Positions 44,754 to 55,255 of a stretch of 64,000 nt of DNA are shown here, in pieces; the first letter of the stretch is position 1; the number at the start of each line of letters is the position of its first letter. The translations under genes and the position numbers were made by a program. The notes under the pieces are model-generated. The model did not search any database. It saw only the letters and a program-made list of their open reading frames with translations, and was not told the DNA's origin. The DNA is from Verticillium longisporum (taxonomy: Eukaryota; Ascomycota; Sordariomycetes; Glomerellales; Plectosphaerellaceae), in NCBI GenBank assembly GCA_019188255.1, contig JAETXT010000001.1, positions 5,146,001-5,210,000 of the forward strand, in the 5' to 3' direction.

Positions 44754-45325
44754 TCACCAACTATCTTTCGACATTCTAATCTCAACAGACAAGTTCCTGT
44801 CCTCATCCCTCCAAACACCCCCCCTGCCCACGACGACACACTTCACCTGCACCGGATTCATCATCCTCGCAGCAAGGCCCCAGACCTCCTCCTGACGCAG
44901 AAGAACCTCCTCCCGCGCCGCACAGATCAAAGCCTCGCACGACCCGTTGGCACGCGAGACACACGATTCCTTCGGCACCAGGAGCGACCCCTCTCTGTCA
45001 TGCCAAGCCCCGTAGACGGCGGGACAGTCTGGCGGCGCCGGCCCAGGGACCTATCCTCACCACATCAGTCGAGCAGTCACGGTAGGAATGGATGAAGACG
45101 TGTACTGACGGAGGGCGGGGAACAGCTCCATGCAGAATCGGCGGAGGGTACGAAGCCTGGGAACGGCCTGTCTGGCGAGGGAAAGAAGCGCGACGCAGGC
45201 TTGAACGGCTTGATGGTGGGATCTGCTGACTTTGAGGCTCGTGATGTGGCCAGCGGCGTGCAGGTCGCAACTAATGGTGTCATGGTGACGAGAAGCAATC
45301 TGAAAAGTGAGGCAAGACGCATCAT
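44754..45325 (-). CDS. Small secreted cysteine-containing protein, unrecognised
   Basis: Exons 45325-45110 and 45050-44754, 170 residues. A signal peptide is clear (MMRLASLFRLLLVTMTPLVA). The mature protein starts with a Pro/Ser-rich, disordered part and then holds a compact region with Cys in AWSCSP, PDCPAVYGAW, KESCVSR, GSCEALICAA and VQVKCVVVG, seven cysteines after the leader counting the one in ATCTPL, enough for three disulphides. The intron is supported by a GTCAGT donor, a phase match and the continuity of the Cys pattern. The size, leader and cysteines are those of many secreted fungal proteins, effectors among them, but no family is recognised and no role is claimed. Confidence 0.6.
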
Positions 45326-48300
45326 GGGCTGTCGTGTGTGGCTTCGATGGGCTCTGTACACTGTTGCTTCACGCTTTTGGTGATGCTTTTCTGAGGATGA
45401 TCCGCAGGGGGTGATCATATGCTGAGATCCTCACGCAAGCACCTGATTTTATGCCTTCTGTATATTCACCGTCTCGAAGCATGTTTGATGCCATCAAGGT
45501 ACAATGGATCCTCGTCCGCTGACCAGGCTCGCGGTTTCAAGCCGTGCGGCGAGGCAACGTGACAGATCACCAAAGGCGTCCATATGACTGCTTGGCCTGA
45601 CTTGACAACATTGAGCGTTGAACACAAACGAACAACCAAAACATCGCAGTTGTCACAAACTCACCGAGGCCATGCTCCCAGGTGTGACACCCCATAGTCA
45701 CTTACACCAGGAGTACCAGCAGTCACACATACAGAAACCGCAGCCCGCACGTCGTAACACCTTGAGAGCAAGCCGATCCCAGATCTGGCGCGTGGCCGAT
45801 CCAGTCCAAGTCCTTCCCGACAGCAGTAAAGAAGAGAAAAAGGTATCATGTTGCGTCCACGGAAACGGCCCGAGACACAGCGCCAGAGGACATTTACGGC
45901 ACCCGGTCAGGGAACGCCATGCATGAACCTTTACGGTCCAGGGACCGCCTTCCCAAAGTCAGACCCAACGCCTCGAAATCAAATCGCCTTTCGGCTTAAA
46001 CAGGGTCCCAAACTCTTGTGATTGGAAACCCTCCCGCCCAAACAAAACAACCGTAGACAAACAAGTAACCCTTCACATCGAGAAACCCTGTGTGAGACCT
46101 CCGTTGTCAGGCGTAGCCATGATCCTGCTGAGCGCCGCCTGCGTCGCGCAGCGTCACAATGGCAACGTCAAAAAACGAGAACCATGGACGTCTCACCACC
46201 AATGATGTCAAGCGTACCGCAGACAGGGTCGCCCATCCAGCGTCGCTCGCTCGCCACTTGGTCACGAGCGTGGAGCCAGGTCGCACCATATCTCGATCTG
46301 CAAACACAACCAACAGCTTTGAGGACCCCCCTCCCCCATTTGTGCATCCTGCGCGCCCCCGACAACAAGCTTTGTGGCTCCCTGATACTGCCGATCCCCT
46401 ACAGGCAGTCCAGCAGCAACCACACCAATGTCGTCGTCCATACAGCCCCCGATGACCTGGTCGCGAGCGACCTGGACACTCACGACTTGGTCAACTGGGC
46501 ATGCATTCCCAAAGGGGGCGCACGCCCAGCCCTGTTTTGCGTGGCTCGACACTCTCAGTTCAGGAAATGATCTGACCCTCGGCGCAAAACAAGTTGCAAA
46601 CTCGTCCACACGAGAACTGTGTGCGGGCCAAACGTGACCGTCGGCTAGAGAAACACACATCCCCAGTCAACGTACAGAGGCACTGAAACCCATTACTCGC
46701 AAACAAAAGCCCAAACTAACCCTCAGACTCCCGGTCCGCGCCTTCGACCCAACGGTGCAATAGCCCCGGAAGAAGGCTAGGCCGCCGAAGCGAAAGCGGT
46801 GAGGTACATGTACCTTCGCGGCGGCGCGGTCATCCCTCCATCGGCCCAGGCCCAGGCTGGATTTTGCTCGCGCAGAGGCCCAGCCAGCCCCTTGGGCCAG
46901 CCAGCCAGGCATTCCACTTCCACAAGAAGTAAAGAAACCTTCCTTTCTAGAACGCCAGCGGGTGCTGGCTGCCCACCCAGCTCATGGCTCACGGGTGATG
47001 CCGAATCTTAGCTCGGCTGATGGTCAGCCGGACGTATCATTTGGTGGGAGCGCAATCGAGGCATTCACTGTCGCGCTAGAGCAACAAAGCAAAGAAAAGA
47101 TCCGTCGTGGATGCTGCATTGAAAATATGACTGAGTCTTCCGACTCGGGTTCTCAGCTCGGCATACCCATGATAGTCGTTGCTGATGCGGTTCAGTACAG
47201 AGAGGCTGGGCGAGAATTCGATATCTACACGCACACAAGACCTGGTCGGGAAGGTTGCAAGAACGTAGGAAGAGATAAGACGACGTGTACCCAATCCTGA
47301 CCCCCGACCCGACATGAATGCTGTGTAGTGACAGAACATGTGTCAGCGCTGATTCGCCCAAGCTACTGACGCGCGGCAGGTCTGCGAATGGCTTCGTCTT
47401 CCCCGCACGAAGACGGCGAGGGCGACGACGACGTTGGGGCGCAACTCAAAATGGGGGTTGGCAAGGATCAGCCCGCCTAGGGTCCCTTCTGCACAGGGTA
47501 ACTGCTTGGGTGCCTTTGCGAAGAACGGGGAATCGTGTGTCCTTCCAACGAAGCGAATCAATGGGAGCAGAGCTGGGCTGAGGCATTTGAGCAGCGAGCT
47601 CCTGACCTTCTACCCGTTCATTTTCGGAAGGCGTCATATCAACCCGCGATGCGTCAACTTTGGATAATGAGAGCTTGAGTCGTCGACATCAAACAAGTCA
47701 ATGCGGACACGGATGTTTGGTTTTGAACATGCTCAAAAATAGGTCACGTCAGATCTTTCCTTCCCTCTGATCTCCAGTGCGTCTCACGCCTCGCTGCCAT
47801 GCCAAGACGACGCTCTGTGTTTGACAGGACTCGGAAAGTGAAGAGGGGGGAAGGGTCACGTGAAAATGCGGTGTTGGCGATGCATCTGGTATCAAGGGAC
47901 CAACGATGAACGGATGTGGCGACGAGCCACGAGGTGTGGCAGCCCGCGGGGGTTTCTCCCGAAGTGCCTACTAGCGAGAGCGGACGCTGAGATGCCCGCA
48001 AAACAAGCGACACGGACCCTAGACACTCCCCCTTCTCCCCCCGGCTCCCAGCTGGCCACCATGGCTTGTTAAGGTCAGAAGACAGAGGGGTTCGTGAGGG
48101 GCCTCGGGTGTGCCCCCCCAAAGCCTCCAGATTGCTGGTTCTGGCGCAAGGTGCCTGCATTAGCCCGAGAGTGACTTTGGTCGCGGGCACGAGGCCAGGT
48201 TGTTCCGTCCAGTCCCGGTGAAGCAAACCTGCCAGTACTGGGGAAAACGCAGTGCGGTGCAGAGGGCCGGGAACAGGCTTGAGGTGGACCACTTGAATGT

Positions 48301-51300
48301 CTCTTTGAGGCGATGGCAGCGCGTGAGGTGTTTTCGTCGTGACGGCCAGGACCAGATCAACGGCTGGCAGCAGGCGATCCGAGTCATTCGTACATTCGTA
48401 TATGTACTGCACCCGTGCGGTGGGAGCTCTTCCCGAAAAAACACGAAAATGCGAGGGCGTGCGTGTCTGCCGACTACGAAACTCTAATGAGAATGCGCGA
48501 ACCCCCATGTGCACGCGTATTGCTCTTCCGTCACGTCTTGATTGAGGGACACGGCCGCCGAGGTGGCTGTCGATGCCTGTCTGCCGATGCCCTGTCGGTC
48601 GCGGTTTGAGGAAGTAAAGCGAAATGCTTTTAATCTCTTTGGCTCTCCATCTATTTCTCTGCCTCCAGTACTGTCAAAGCGAATCGACATGGGCGAGCAC
48701 CGCGTGAGGAGCGAGTCGGGTTTTTTTGGGATCCACGCCAAGGCACGGCACCCTCTCTTGCTCGTTTGGGACAAGCATTGCGTCCGTCTTCAAGCCGATC
48801 AGCCGTCGTGTGTAGCCATGTAGCCATGGCGTGGTCCGTTCGACGTGGTCGCTGTCCTACTTGCACTGTGTTAGCTCATGCTGCAAGAACATGAATCGGT
48901 CGATGGCTCGTGCAGTGTTTGTGTTTGCATGGTGGTAAGATTGATTTGTTTTGGTGTATGTTATGCCGCGAGGCCGATCAAAATGACAGGAAACTTTGAG
49001 CGAAAAAGCATGGTGATTGAATGATGCCATGACCTGAAGAATGCTCCGACGACGACGGATGGATAAGAAGAAAAGTCGACTAGAGCTAAGGATGCAGAAT
49101 GTGGGAAAGCAGTGGATGGGAGAATGCTTCGCTTCAGGCTTGGCTCTCTCTCATCCTCTACCGCTCTTACTCGTGTTCTTCCTTCTGTTGGTGGTATTCG
49201 GCGACGCCTCCCATACTGCATCCAGATAAGCTCAATGCGGGCAGGCCAGAAAGGCTTGGCTGATGAGTGTGGCCGTGGGCGTGGCCATGGCCGAGGAGAA
49301 GAGAACAAGCGAGCGGGCGGGCGAGGATTTGGCATGAACTGTGAACAGGACGAGAATGGCACAGGGCAGGGGGGAGCAAGTGAAATGGCGGGAACAAAAT
49401 TGAGTGCTGAGAGCAGCGGATCCCGCCGCCAGGGCCAGTCCAGATGGTGGGCTCTCATTGGCACGAAGCCTCCTGTGCGCATCTGGTCTTGCCCCGAAGC
49501 AGGCTAGCACGCTTAGCGTAGCCGCTGCTCTGGTGCGTGCTGCATGTTGGGGAAGTCCCTCCCTGGTGGCAACTGCTGCAGAAAGGGACTTGCCGGGCTG
49601 GCGCGCGGTGGGTGGCAGCTAAGAGCTTGGGCATCTTGGCCGAGAGCTTGGCCTGTGGCTGCTCTCGATGGCGTGGGCCCTGGGGGCAGAGACAGAGGAG
49701 GAACAGGGAGAAAGTGAGAAAGAGAGAAAGAGGCCGTCCTGGGGTGTTCTGGCCGACTGGCGTTGCACTGCTGCCCAGGCGCTCTTGCCGAAGGCGGGCT
49801 CTGGGGCTGGGCCGGGGCAGGTCTTTTTGGCACATGCTGCTCCCTATGGCTCTCTATTGCCACCTTGTGACCTGTTCCATGTCTTGCTTGAGGGGGGGTC
49901 CTGATGGTGGTGAGGTTGGAGGCAAGAAGAATTGATGGTTGAAAAACTGAAACGGGCGAGGAATGGTTTGCCTATTGGAGTATCGAGCACGAAATGCCGC
50001 AGAATCGCAAGCATGAAAATTCGACGGTTCAGCACGAGACGGCAGAGCAATTGCATTATCTCTCACTGCATGCATCTCACTTCACTCCAAGAGCCTTTCT
50101 TTCGAGCTGCATGGGCTCTACCTAGGCTCCCTACCCTGTACCAACCTAGATACCCTGTGTCAATATGAACCCACCTCGTGCTCAGAGACACCAAGCACAA
50201 TGGGCATCACCAGCCCATCACCGCCTGGACCAGTAATGGCTCGTGGCCTCCGCCTGCCCCTGCTACCGAGACGACCCCTTGCGCCGGACCCCAGACAATC
50301 CCCCCCGGTTATCTGCCCATTTGCCCATTTGCCCGTCGCCTTTGGCCTTGGCTGGGCTGTTCCACTGTTCTTTCTCTCCTGAGTCCTGGTCCTGACTAGG
50401 TACTTGGCCTAGGTACCTAGCCCAAGGTAGGACTAGGGGGTGTACTTCGTACAGGTACTCACCATCAAATACAGTACGGCAAATACTATGGCCAATCTCC
50501 CCCCTTGCACTTGCACTTGCCCCAGAACTTGCCTGGCGACCTCCTCCCATTAAAACCATCGTGATACCTTGAGCCCTCCCAGCCTACGCAGCCTTCCCCC
50601 CTCTCTCTTCTCGTCCATCTGCCTGGCTGTCCAGCTCGCATTTATACACCCGACACTCCTTCCAAGCCGGTCATCTTCCTCGCACATTCGTGTTTGTGGA
50701 AACTGTTGAGGACGTCAAGGTCTTATCCTGCCTCTCTCTCACCACCAAGGCACAGCCCGCCTTGCCCTCCCCCCCGCCGTATAGACGCTCGGACTTGGCA
50801 TTCGCAACTCTCGCGATCACCCAATCGACCTCGCATTCGCGTTGCCGCGTTTCTCCTCGCAATCTTTCTCTCCTGACCACTGCATCCGACAGACCGATTA
50901 TTCGACGGTAGCATTTCTTCCTTCCTTTTCAAGACTGCCAGTCTCATCGATTTGTCCCGGATTCCTCAGTCTCTCCATTGCGTCTTGGCCCACCAGCCTC
51001 TCCCTCTGCCTCTCTCTTTCTCGCTCTGCATCGAGACAAGAGGTAAGACAACTCCCCTTTCACCTGCCTCTGCCGTGACCGGCACTAGTGAACACAAAGC
51101 TGACCAGTCCCGTCCCTCTAGCCCTTCTAAAGTCGCTGTCCCTGACACAGTCGTACCCAAAGGAGTGCCCAGACGATCCCGTTGCACCTCCCACGCCTAC
51201 TACACGGAAGCGGACTCGCCGACCGACTCGCTCGCGTCACCCAGCATTCCAGTCTCCGCCCCCTTCGGAGACCCTTAAACTTACGACTCAGCCGACCGTC

Positions 51301-51396
51301 ATCTCTACACTTCGTGTCTGCCCCCAAATCACACTCGTCAACAACATCATCATCACCACCACCACCACCACCGCCTCGTTCAGTCACACCAGTACA
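45326..51396. other. Long gene-free stretch
   Basis: About 6 kb, the largest gap in the window. Numerous frames up to 256 codons (47744-48514 minus) lack motifs and codon bias. Pyrimidine-rich DNA from about 50.6 kb onward is probably the promoter and leader of the gene at 51397, with a possible leader intron (GTAAGA near 51042 to TAG near 51089). Non-coding transcripts are possible but not visible. Confidence 0.5.
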
Positions 51397-51930
51397 ATGG
51401 CCTTTCCCACTGATGACAAGGCGGCCCTGAGCCACAGCTACGAGTCTGTTCAGGACCTCGCCCTGCCCCCAAAGGCTGCCACCGTCAAGACGACTGAGGC
51501 GACGCATGGCTCCTCGCCTGCCTCGTCTACCAAGGAGAAGATCATCGAGCTCCGCCGCGACAGCATCCCGTCAACGCCACACTCCCTTCGCAATGACAAC
51601 CCCTTTGACACGGACGTCGAGGCCATGATCACCACGACCAACTCGAACAACATCTACAACATGTCTCGCAAGTGCACCACCACCATCTCCAAGGCCGATT
51701 GCCCCTCTGTCTGGCCTGGCAAAGAGCACTGGAAGCAAAAGGCCAAGACGGCCAAGCGTAACCGTCACAACACGTGCAACTGCCTGGCCCACCTCAGCAA
51801 GCGCAACCGCATCATCGCCAAGATCCTCATCGGCCTGTTGATTGTTGGCATCGCCGTCGGTGTCGGCTTTGGCGTTAGCAAGCCTTTGGGCGCACCCATC
51901 TGGGGCGTCAAGGACGACGAGAAGAGGTAA
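51397..51930 (+). CDS. Single-pass membrane protein, unrecognised
   Basis: An intronless 177-residue frame from the ATG at 51397; the frame is open further upstream but there it encodes simple Thr/Ser/Pro-rich text and lies in leader-like DNA. The N-terminal 120 residues are hydrophilic with Ser/Thr and mixed charge (KEKIIELRRDSIPSTPHSLR), then a basic patch (KQKAKTAKRNRHNTCN) and a single membrane helix (IIAKILIGLLIVGIAVGVGFGV) near the C-terminus, followed by a short tail with KDDEKR. The positive side faces the N-terminus, so the N-terminus is predicted cytosolic, with an extracellular or lumenal tail of about 20 residues. The C-terminal KDDEKR is not a known retention signal. Function unknown. 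Confidence 0.65.
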   Translation: MAFPTDDKAALSHSYESVQDLALPPKAATVKTTEATHGSSPASSTKEKIIELRRDSIPSTPHSLRNDNPFDTDVEAMITTTNSNNIYNMSRKCTTTISKADCPSVWPGKEHWKQKAKTAKRNRHNTCNCLAHLSKRNRIIAKILIGLLIVGIAVGVGFGVSKPLGAPIWGVKDDEKR

Positions 51931-52413
51931 GATGATCAAGGGGTCATGATTTATTCATTTCCGTCTTGTCATCTTATCTGTCTAAATGGGTGTTGCTGCA
52001 TTGTCCGGTAGGCATACCGTTCCGGCGTTCAATAGGGTTTTTGGGAACAGGTGAGGGACGTCACCAGGTCAGGCGTTCAGCGAGCGAAAGCATCTTACTG
52101 TCAGAGCATTCATTACTCTACAGAGGGCGTTGGGGGGTTGTTCTTCATCATCATGGCTACCAGGGTTCACTACCCAGCCGCGCGAGGCCTTTTGGCAGAC
52201 CAAGATTTCTTATTTACAACATTGCCATCAATTCATTCCACTGTTACCAACAGCTCGTCTTTGGTATCCAAACACTTTTTACCAACGCCAATTTCCGTTG
52301 CCATCGTTTGCTCCCCCTTGATTCACGACTCTGAATCCAACAGGGGAAGCTTCCATGCATGTCCGATATGCTGAGCCTCCGCAGAAACGTCGGACTCTTC
52401 ACGCCACTTGTGT
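51931..52413. other. Convergent intergenic region
   Basis: About 480 bp between the 3' ends of two membrane-protein genes. Holds both terminators; no other feature seen. Confidence 0.5.
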
Positions 52414-53484
52414 TCAGAACATTTTTCCATCATGTGGGTTGCTGACGACGACCGAGCGAGTCGTGACCTGGACGCCAGCCTGTCCCTTGCCCTTGCCCTT
52501 GCAGTCGTCTTCGTCTTCTTCTTGTTGTTCTTCACAGCCTTCGCCAACGAACCTCACAACCTTGCAGGGGGTAGCAGCAGGAGCAGCAGCTCCACCAGAG
52601 ACCCAGCTGCTCCTCATGTCATCCGGCCCGGCACCAATGGAAACCACCGAGGAGCCGATGAAGGAAGGCGCCGAAATAGTGGGGCTCACCGGGCCGCCGT
52701 CATCGCGACCGCCACGACCGGGGAACGACGAGGGCCCGAAGCGATGCGGCAGCAGCGCCGCGTGGACGGAGCGCCAGTCCTTGATGGTCGTGGGCAGGGT
52801 CGTCGTTGCCTCGCCGGCGCGGAGGCGGGAGAGCAGACGGCTCGCGCCATCAGCGAGGGCCGCCGCCGCCGCCGCCTCGCTGGTCTTCTTGGCGGCGTCG
52901 GTGTCGCTGCTGTTGGCGTTGCTGTTGTTGTTGTCTTTTGCGTTGTTCTTCTTGGCCGCGGCTGCTGCTGCTGCGTTGTTTCGGCCCCGCTTGGCACGGG
53001 GCGTGGGCGACTCGTCGAGCGAGAACCGCGAGCTGAGGTGCTGGCCTGTGGTCGCTGCCTCGGGGGCCAGCGGCGCCGCGGCGGCGGCAGCAGCAGGGGT
53101 GTCGGTGTCAACGTGGGGGGCCTGGTTCGCCGCAGCTCCGGGCGCGAGCGTGGCTGTCTCGGAGGCGGCGGCCGCTGCGGGGGGGCTGACCTCGACGGCC
53201 TCGCGCCAGGGGAACCAGAAGGTTCGGAGGGTCTGGAGCTCGATGTCGCCGCTGGCCTGGGCGCGGGCTGCTCTGCGCTCGAGGCGGCAGGCCCAGAGGC
53301 CGACGGCGAGAAAGGTCAGGGGCACGAGGGCCAGGAGCACGTAGAGGGGGATGAAGTTTGCTTCGGGGACGGGGAGCGGAGGAGCGGGGGGTGGGAGGGC
53401 CGCCGTCGACGACGCCTCTACCTGCGCCGTGAGTGTTCTGGCGACCTGCCGGTCGGGCACCAGGTAGTTGGCTACGACGGGCAT
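52414..53484 (-). CDS. Single-pass membrane protein with Ala and Asn runs, unrecognised
   Basis: An intronless 356-residue frame starting at the ATG at 53484. A Pro-rich ectodomain-like N-terminus of about 45 residues leads into one membrane helix (FIPLYVLLALVPLTFLAVGLWAC) followed by an Arg-rich stop-transfer (RLERRAARAQ), so the bulk is predicted cytosolic. The cytosolic part contains several Ala runs, an Asn/Ala stretch (NNAAAAAAAKKNNAKDNNNSNANS) shown here only by its ends NNAAAA and NNSNANS, conserved-looking SWHAALLPHRFGPSSFPG-like text and an acidic Glu/Asp cluster near the C-terminus. The opposite strand is also open through most of this region because of the GC-rich repeats; the TM pattern and stop-transfer favour the minus strand. 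Role unknown. Confidence 0.6.
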   Translation of the reverse strand: MPVVANYLVPDRQVARTLTAQVEASSTAALPPPAPPLPVPEANFIPLYVLLALVPLTFLAVGLWACRLERRAARAQASGDIELQTLRTFWFPWREAVEVSPPAAAAASETATLAPGAAANQAPHVDTDTPAAAAAAAPLAPEAATTGQHLSSRFSLDESPTPRAKRGRNNAAAAAAAKKNNAKDNNNSNANSSDTDAAKKTSEAAAAAALADGASRLLSRLRAGEATTTLPTTIKDWRSVHAALLPHRFGPSSFPGRGGRDDGGPVSPTISAPSFIGSSVVSIGAGPDDMRSSWVSGGAAAPAATPCKVVRFVGEGCEEQQEEDEDDCKGKGKGQAGVQVTTRSVVVSNPHDGKMF

Positions 53485-54397
53485 GGCGGCTCAGAGACGC
53501 GTGCTGCCCGGACAAAGAGGGTAAAAAGAGGTTTAAAGGAGGTTGAACGGTGCTTGTTTGTGAGACAAGGGCTTGGCGTGCGCAGCTGGTCTTGAGAGCG
53601 GAGCGCGAGGGGCGTATCGTCTGTGGTGTTGTGTGCGAAGCTTGTGATGAAGCACCAGTTTGTGGAAAGAGGGGATAAAGGATAATCGCGAAGGATGGCG
53701 GTGAAAACACCAAACAGGGGCGATTCTGAGATGGAAGGAAGGCACGCGTTCGACGCGTCGGGACTATGGTGTCTTGTTTCTTCACACGGGTTGCCTGCGA
53801 GTGGCTGTTATTAATGCTCGGTTCTGAAAACTCGCGTCTGTTTCTCGGTGTTGACAGCGAGGACATGGCAAGATTACAGTGATTGTATTGTCATGTTGAG
53901 ATGATATGGCAACCGTGTTGAACACATCTGTCTGGGAGCAATGATGATGCCCCTATTCACAACCTATCATTTCCCTCACACTTGTTGCAATCATGAGGCT
54001 ACTGACATGCCAACCCAGTACAACAAGAGCGTTCAGTAACAACGGAACAACTGCTAAACTCGGGCCGGGCCGTAGTTCCCTGGGTTGGTGGCTGTGTGTC
54101 TGTTCATTGTCTGATACTAGGTGATTCGAGTGTTTTGAGGACAGCTTCCTGAACCACAAAGAGTGCAGAACATTGCCTTGTTCTCAATAACAGAACCAAT
54201 GACATTATCGACAGCTTTCGGTACTATATAGAACGAGCTTGCCTAACTGCAGTTGGTTAGAACATTTCCATTTGCTTGCCATCAACAGAAGTTTACATCC
54301 CCTCTTCAATAAGGGGAACCATTTGAGCTATACAATTCATACGTGCACGAAAGACCTTCAAGATATCCACATCACCACCCAGCAATCCACAAGCAAT
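53485..54397. other. Divergent promoter region
   Basis: About 900 bp between divergent start codons. CCAAT at 54196-54200 and TATATA at 54225-54230 lie 200 and 170 bp before the plus-strand ATG. A 252-codon minus frame (53108-53866) overlaps the membrane-protein gene in another frame and is rejected. Confidence 0.5.
54225..54230 (+). promoter_or_regulatory. TATA box with upstream CCAAT
   Basis: TATATA is preceded 25 bp upstream by CCAAT (54196-54200). Both are correctly ordered for the plus-strand gene starting at 54398 and imply a leader of roughly 130-140 nt. Inferred from sequence only. Confidence 0.5.
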
Positions 54398-55255
54398 ATG
54401 GAGGGCTACGGTTTCACACTCACCGGCGGCGCCATCTTCGGTATCGTCATCGGCGCCATCATAGTCCTTGTCGCCATCTGCGTCATCGGCTGGCACCTCC
54501 GCCAGCGGCACCACAGGCTCAAGCGGGCCAAAGAGGCGAACCGCGCCAACGACACGGAGCTCGCCGTCCGCAGCTCCAACACTGGTCGTCAACTCCGCGA
54601 AGTCCCTGCCCCTGCCTCTGCCGCGTCGACTCCTGCCCCGCAAGCCTTTCAGTCACCCAGCACGTACGGCGATTTCGCGCCGCAGCAGCAGGTCCACCGT
54701 GGGCCCTCGATCGAGCAGTCGAGCGCGCATGATCGCTATTTCTACCTTCAGGACCCGTATTCGCCGCAGCAGATCCTCGGTGCACCCTGGGTCCACCGAC
54801 AGAGCGCGCATGATGGCTACTTCTACCTTCGGGACCCGTATGTGCAGCTGAGCAGTCCACCTCGCCGACAGCATCAGGCTGACCATGGCGAGCGCCAGCT
54901 CACCCATCACGCAGGGACACGCCGGCACCATGACAGGCAGGAATCACAGGAAGCCAGTCAGACGCACCACAGCGCTCGCAACGGACAGCAGCAGCATCAG
55001 CGTCACGACGCCACACCGGTGCGTCGCCCCCGCGATGGCCAGCACCAACAGGAGCGCAAGGAGAGCAAGGGGGAGACCGGCAAGCCAGTGCATGCAAGTC
55101 AGAAACCCCGTCGCGAGGGTCCCCTTGCCGATCTCGTCCGCTATAATCCGCCAACTGTCGCTCTGCCTGTTGGAGGCATCAAGCCGCAGGAGGAGGAGCA
55201 GCCTGCGGTGGTTCAGCCCGGCAAGCGCCGTCTGAACCGCCGGGCCTCATCGTAG
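54398..55255 (+). CDS. Single-pass membrane protein with an internal duplication, unrecognised
   Basis: An intronless 285-residue frame from the ATG at 54398. One membrane helix near the N-terminus (AIFGIVIGAIIVLVAICVIGW) with a short outer end and a basic stop-transfer (HLRQRHHRLKRAKEANR) predicts an extracellular or lumenal N-terminus of about 10 residues and a cytosolic tail. The tail is hydrophilic, rich in Gln, His, Arg and Ser. A block is duplicated: SAHDRYFYLQDPY at about 109 and SAHDGYFYLRDPY at about 137, separated by a spacer with HRQ/HRG elements. Aromatic-rich SAHD-YFYL-DPY copies may be a binding or phosphorylation motif; that is inference. The region after residue 160 is low complexity. 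Confidence 0.65.
   Translation: MEGYGFTLTGGAIFGIVIGAIIVLVAICVIGWHLRQRHHRLKRAKEANRANDTELAVRSSNTGRQLREVPAPASAASTPAPQAFQSPSTYGDFAPQQQVHRGPSIEQSSAHDRYFYLQDPYSPQQILGAPWVHRQSAHDGYFYLRDPYVQLSSPPRRQHQADHGERQLTHHAGTRRHHDRQESQEASQTHHSARNGQQQHQRHDATPVRRPRDGQHQQERKESKGETGKPVHASQKPRREGPLADLVRYNPPTVALPVGGIKPQEEEQPAVVQPGKRRLNRRASS
54719..54842 (+). repeat. Internal coding duplication of about 84 bp spacing
   Basis: The sequence encoding SAHDRYFYLQDPY recurs about 84 bp later as SAHDGYFYLRDPY, with GCGCATGAT, TTCTACCTTC and GACCCGTAT conserved at the DNA level. Recent tandem duplication within the cytosolic tail gene region. Confidence 0.75.

Noticed and set aside
47744..48514. 256-codon minus-strand frame in a gap
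   Set aside because: No motifs, no third-position bias, basic random-like composition, no supporting splice or promoter context.
52408..53595. 395-codon plus-strand frame overlapping the Ala-rich membrane protein
   Set aside because: Arg/Gly-rich text typical of the reverse of Ala-rich coding DNA; the minus strand has a membrane helix with a stop-transfer sequence.
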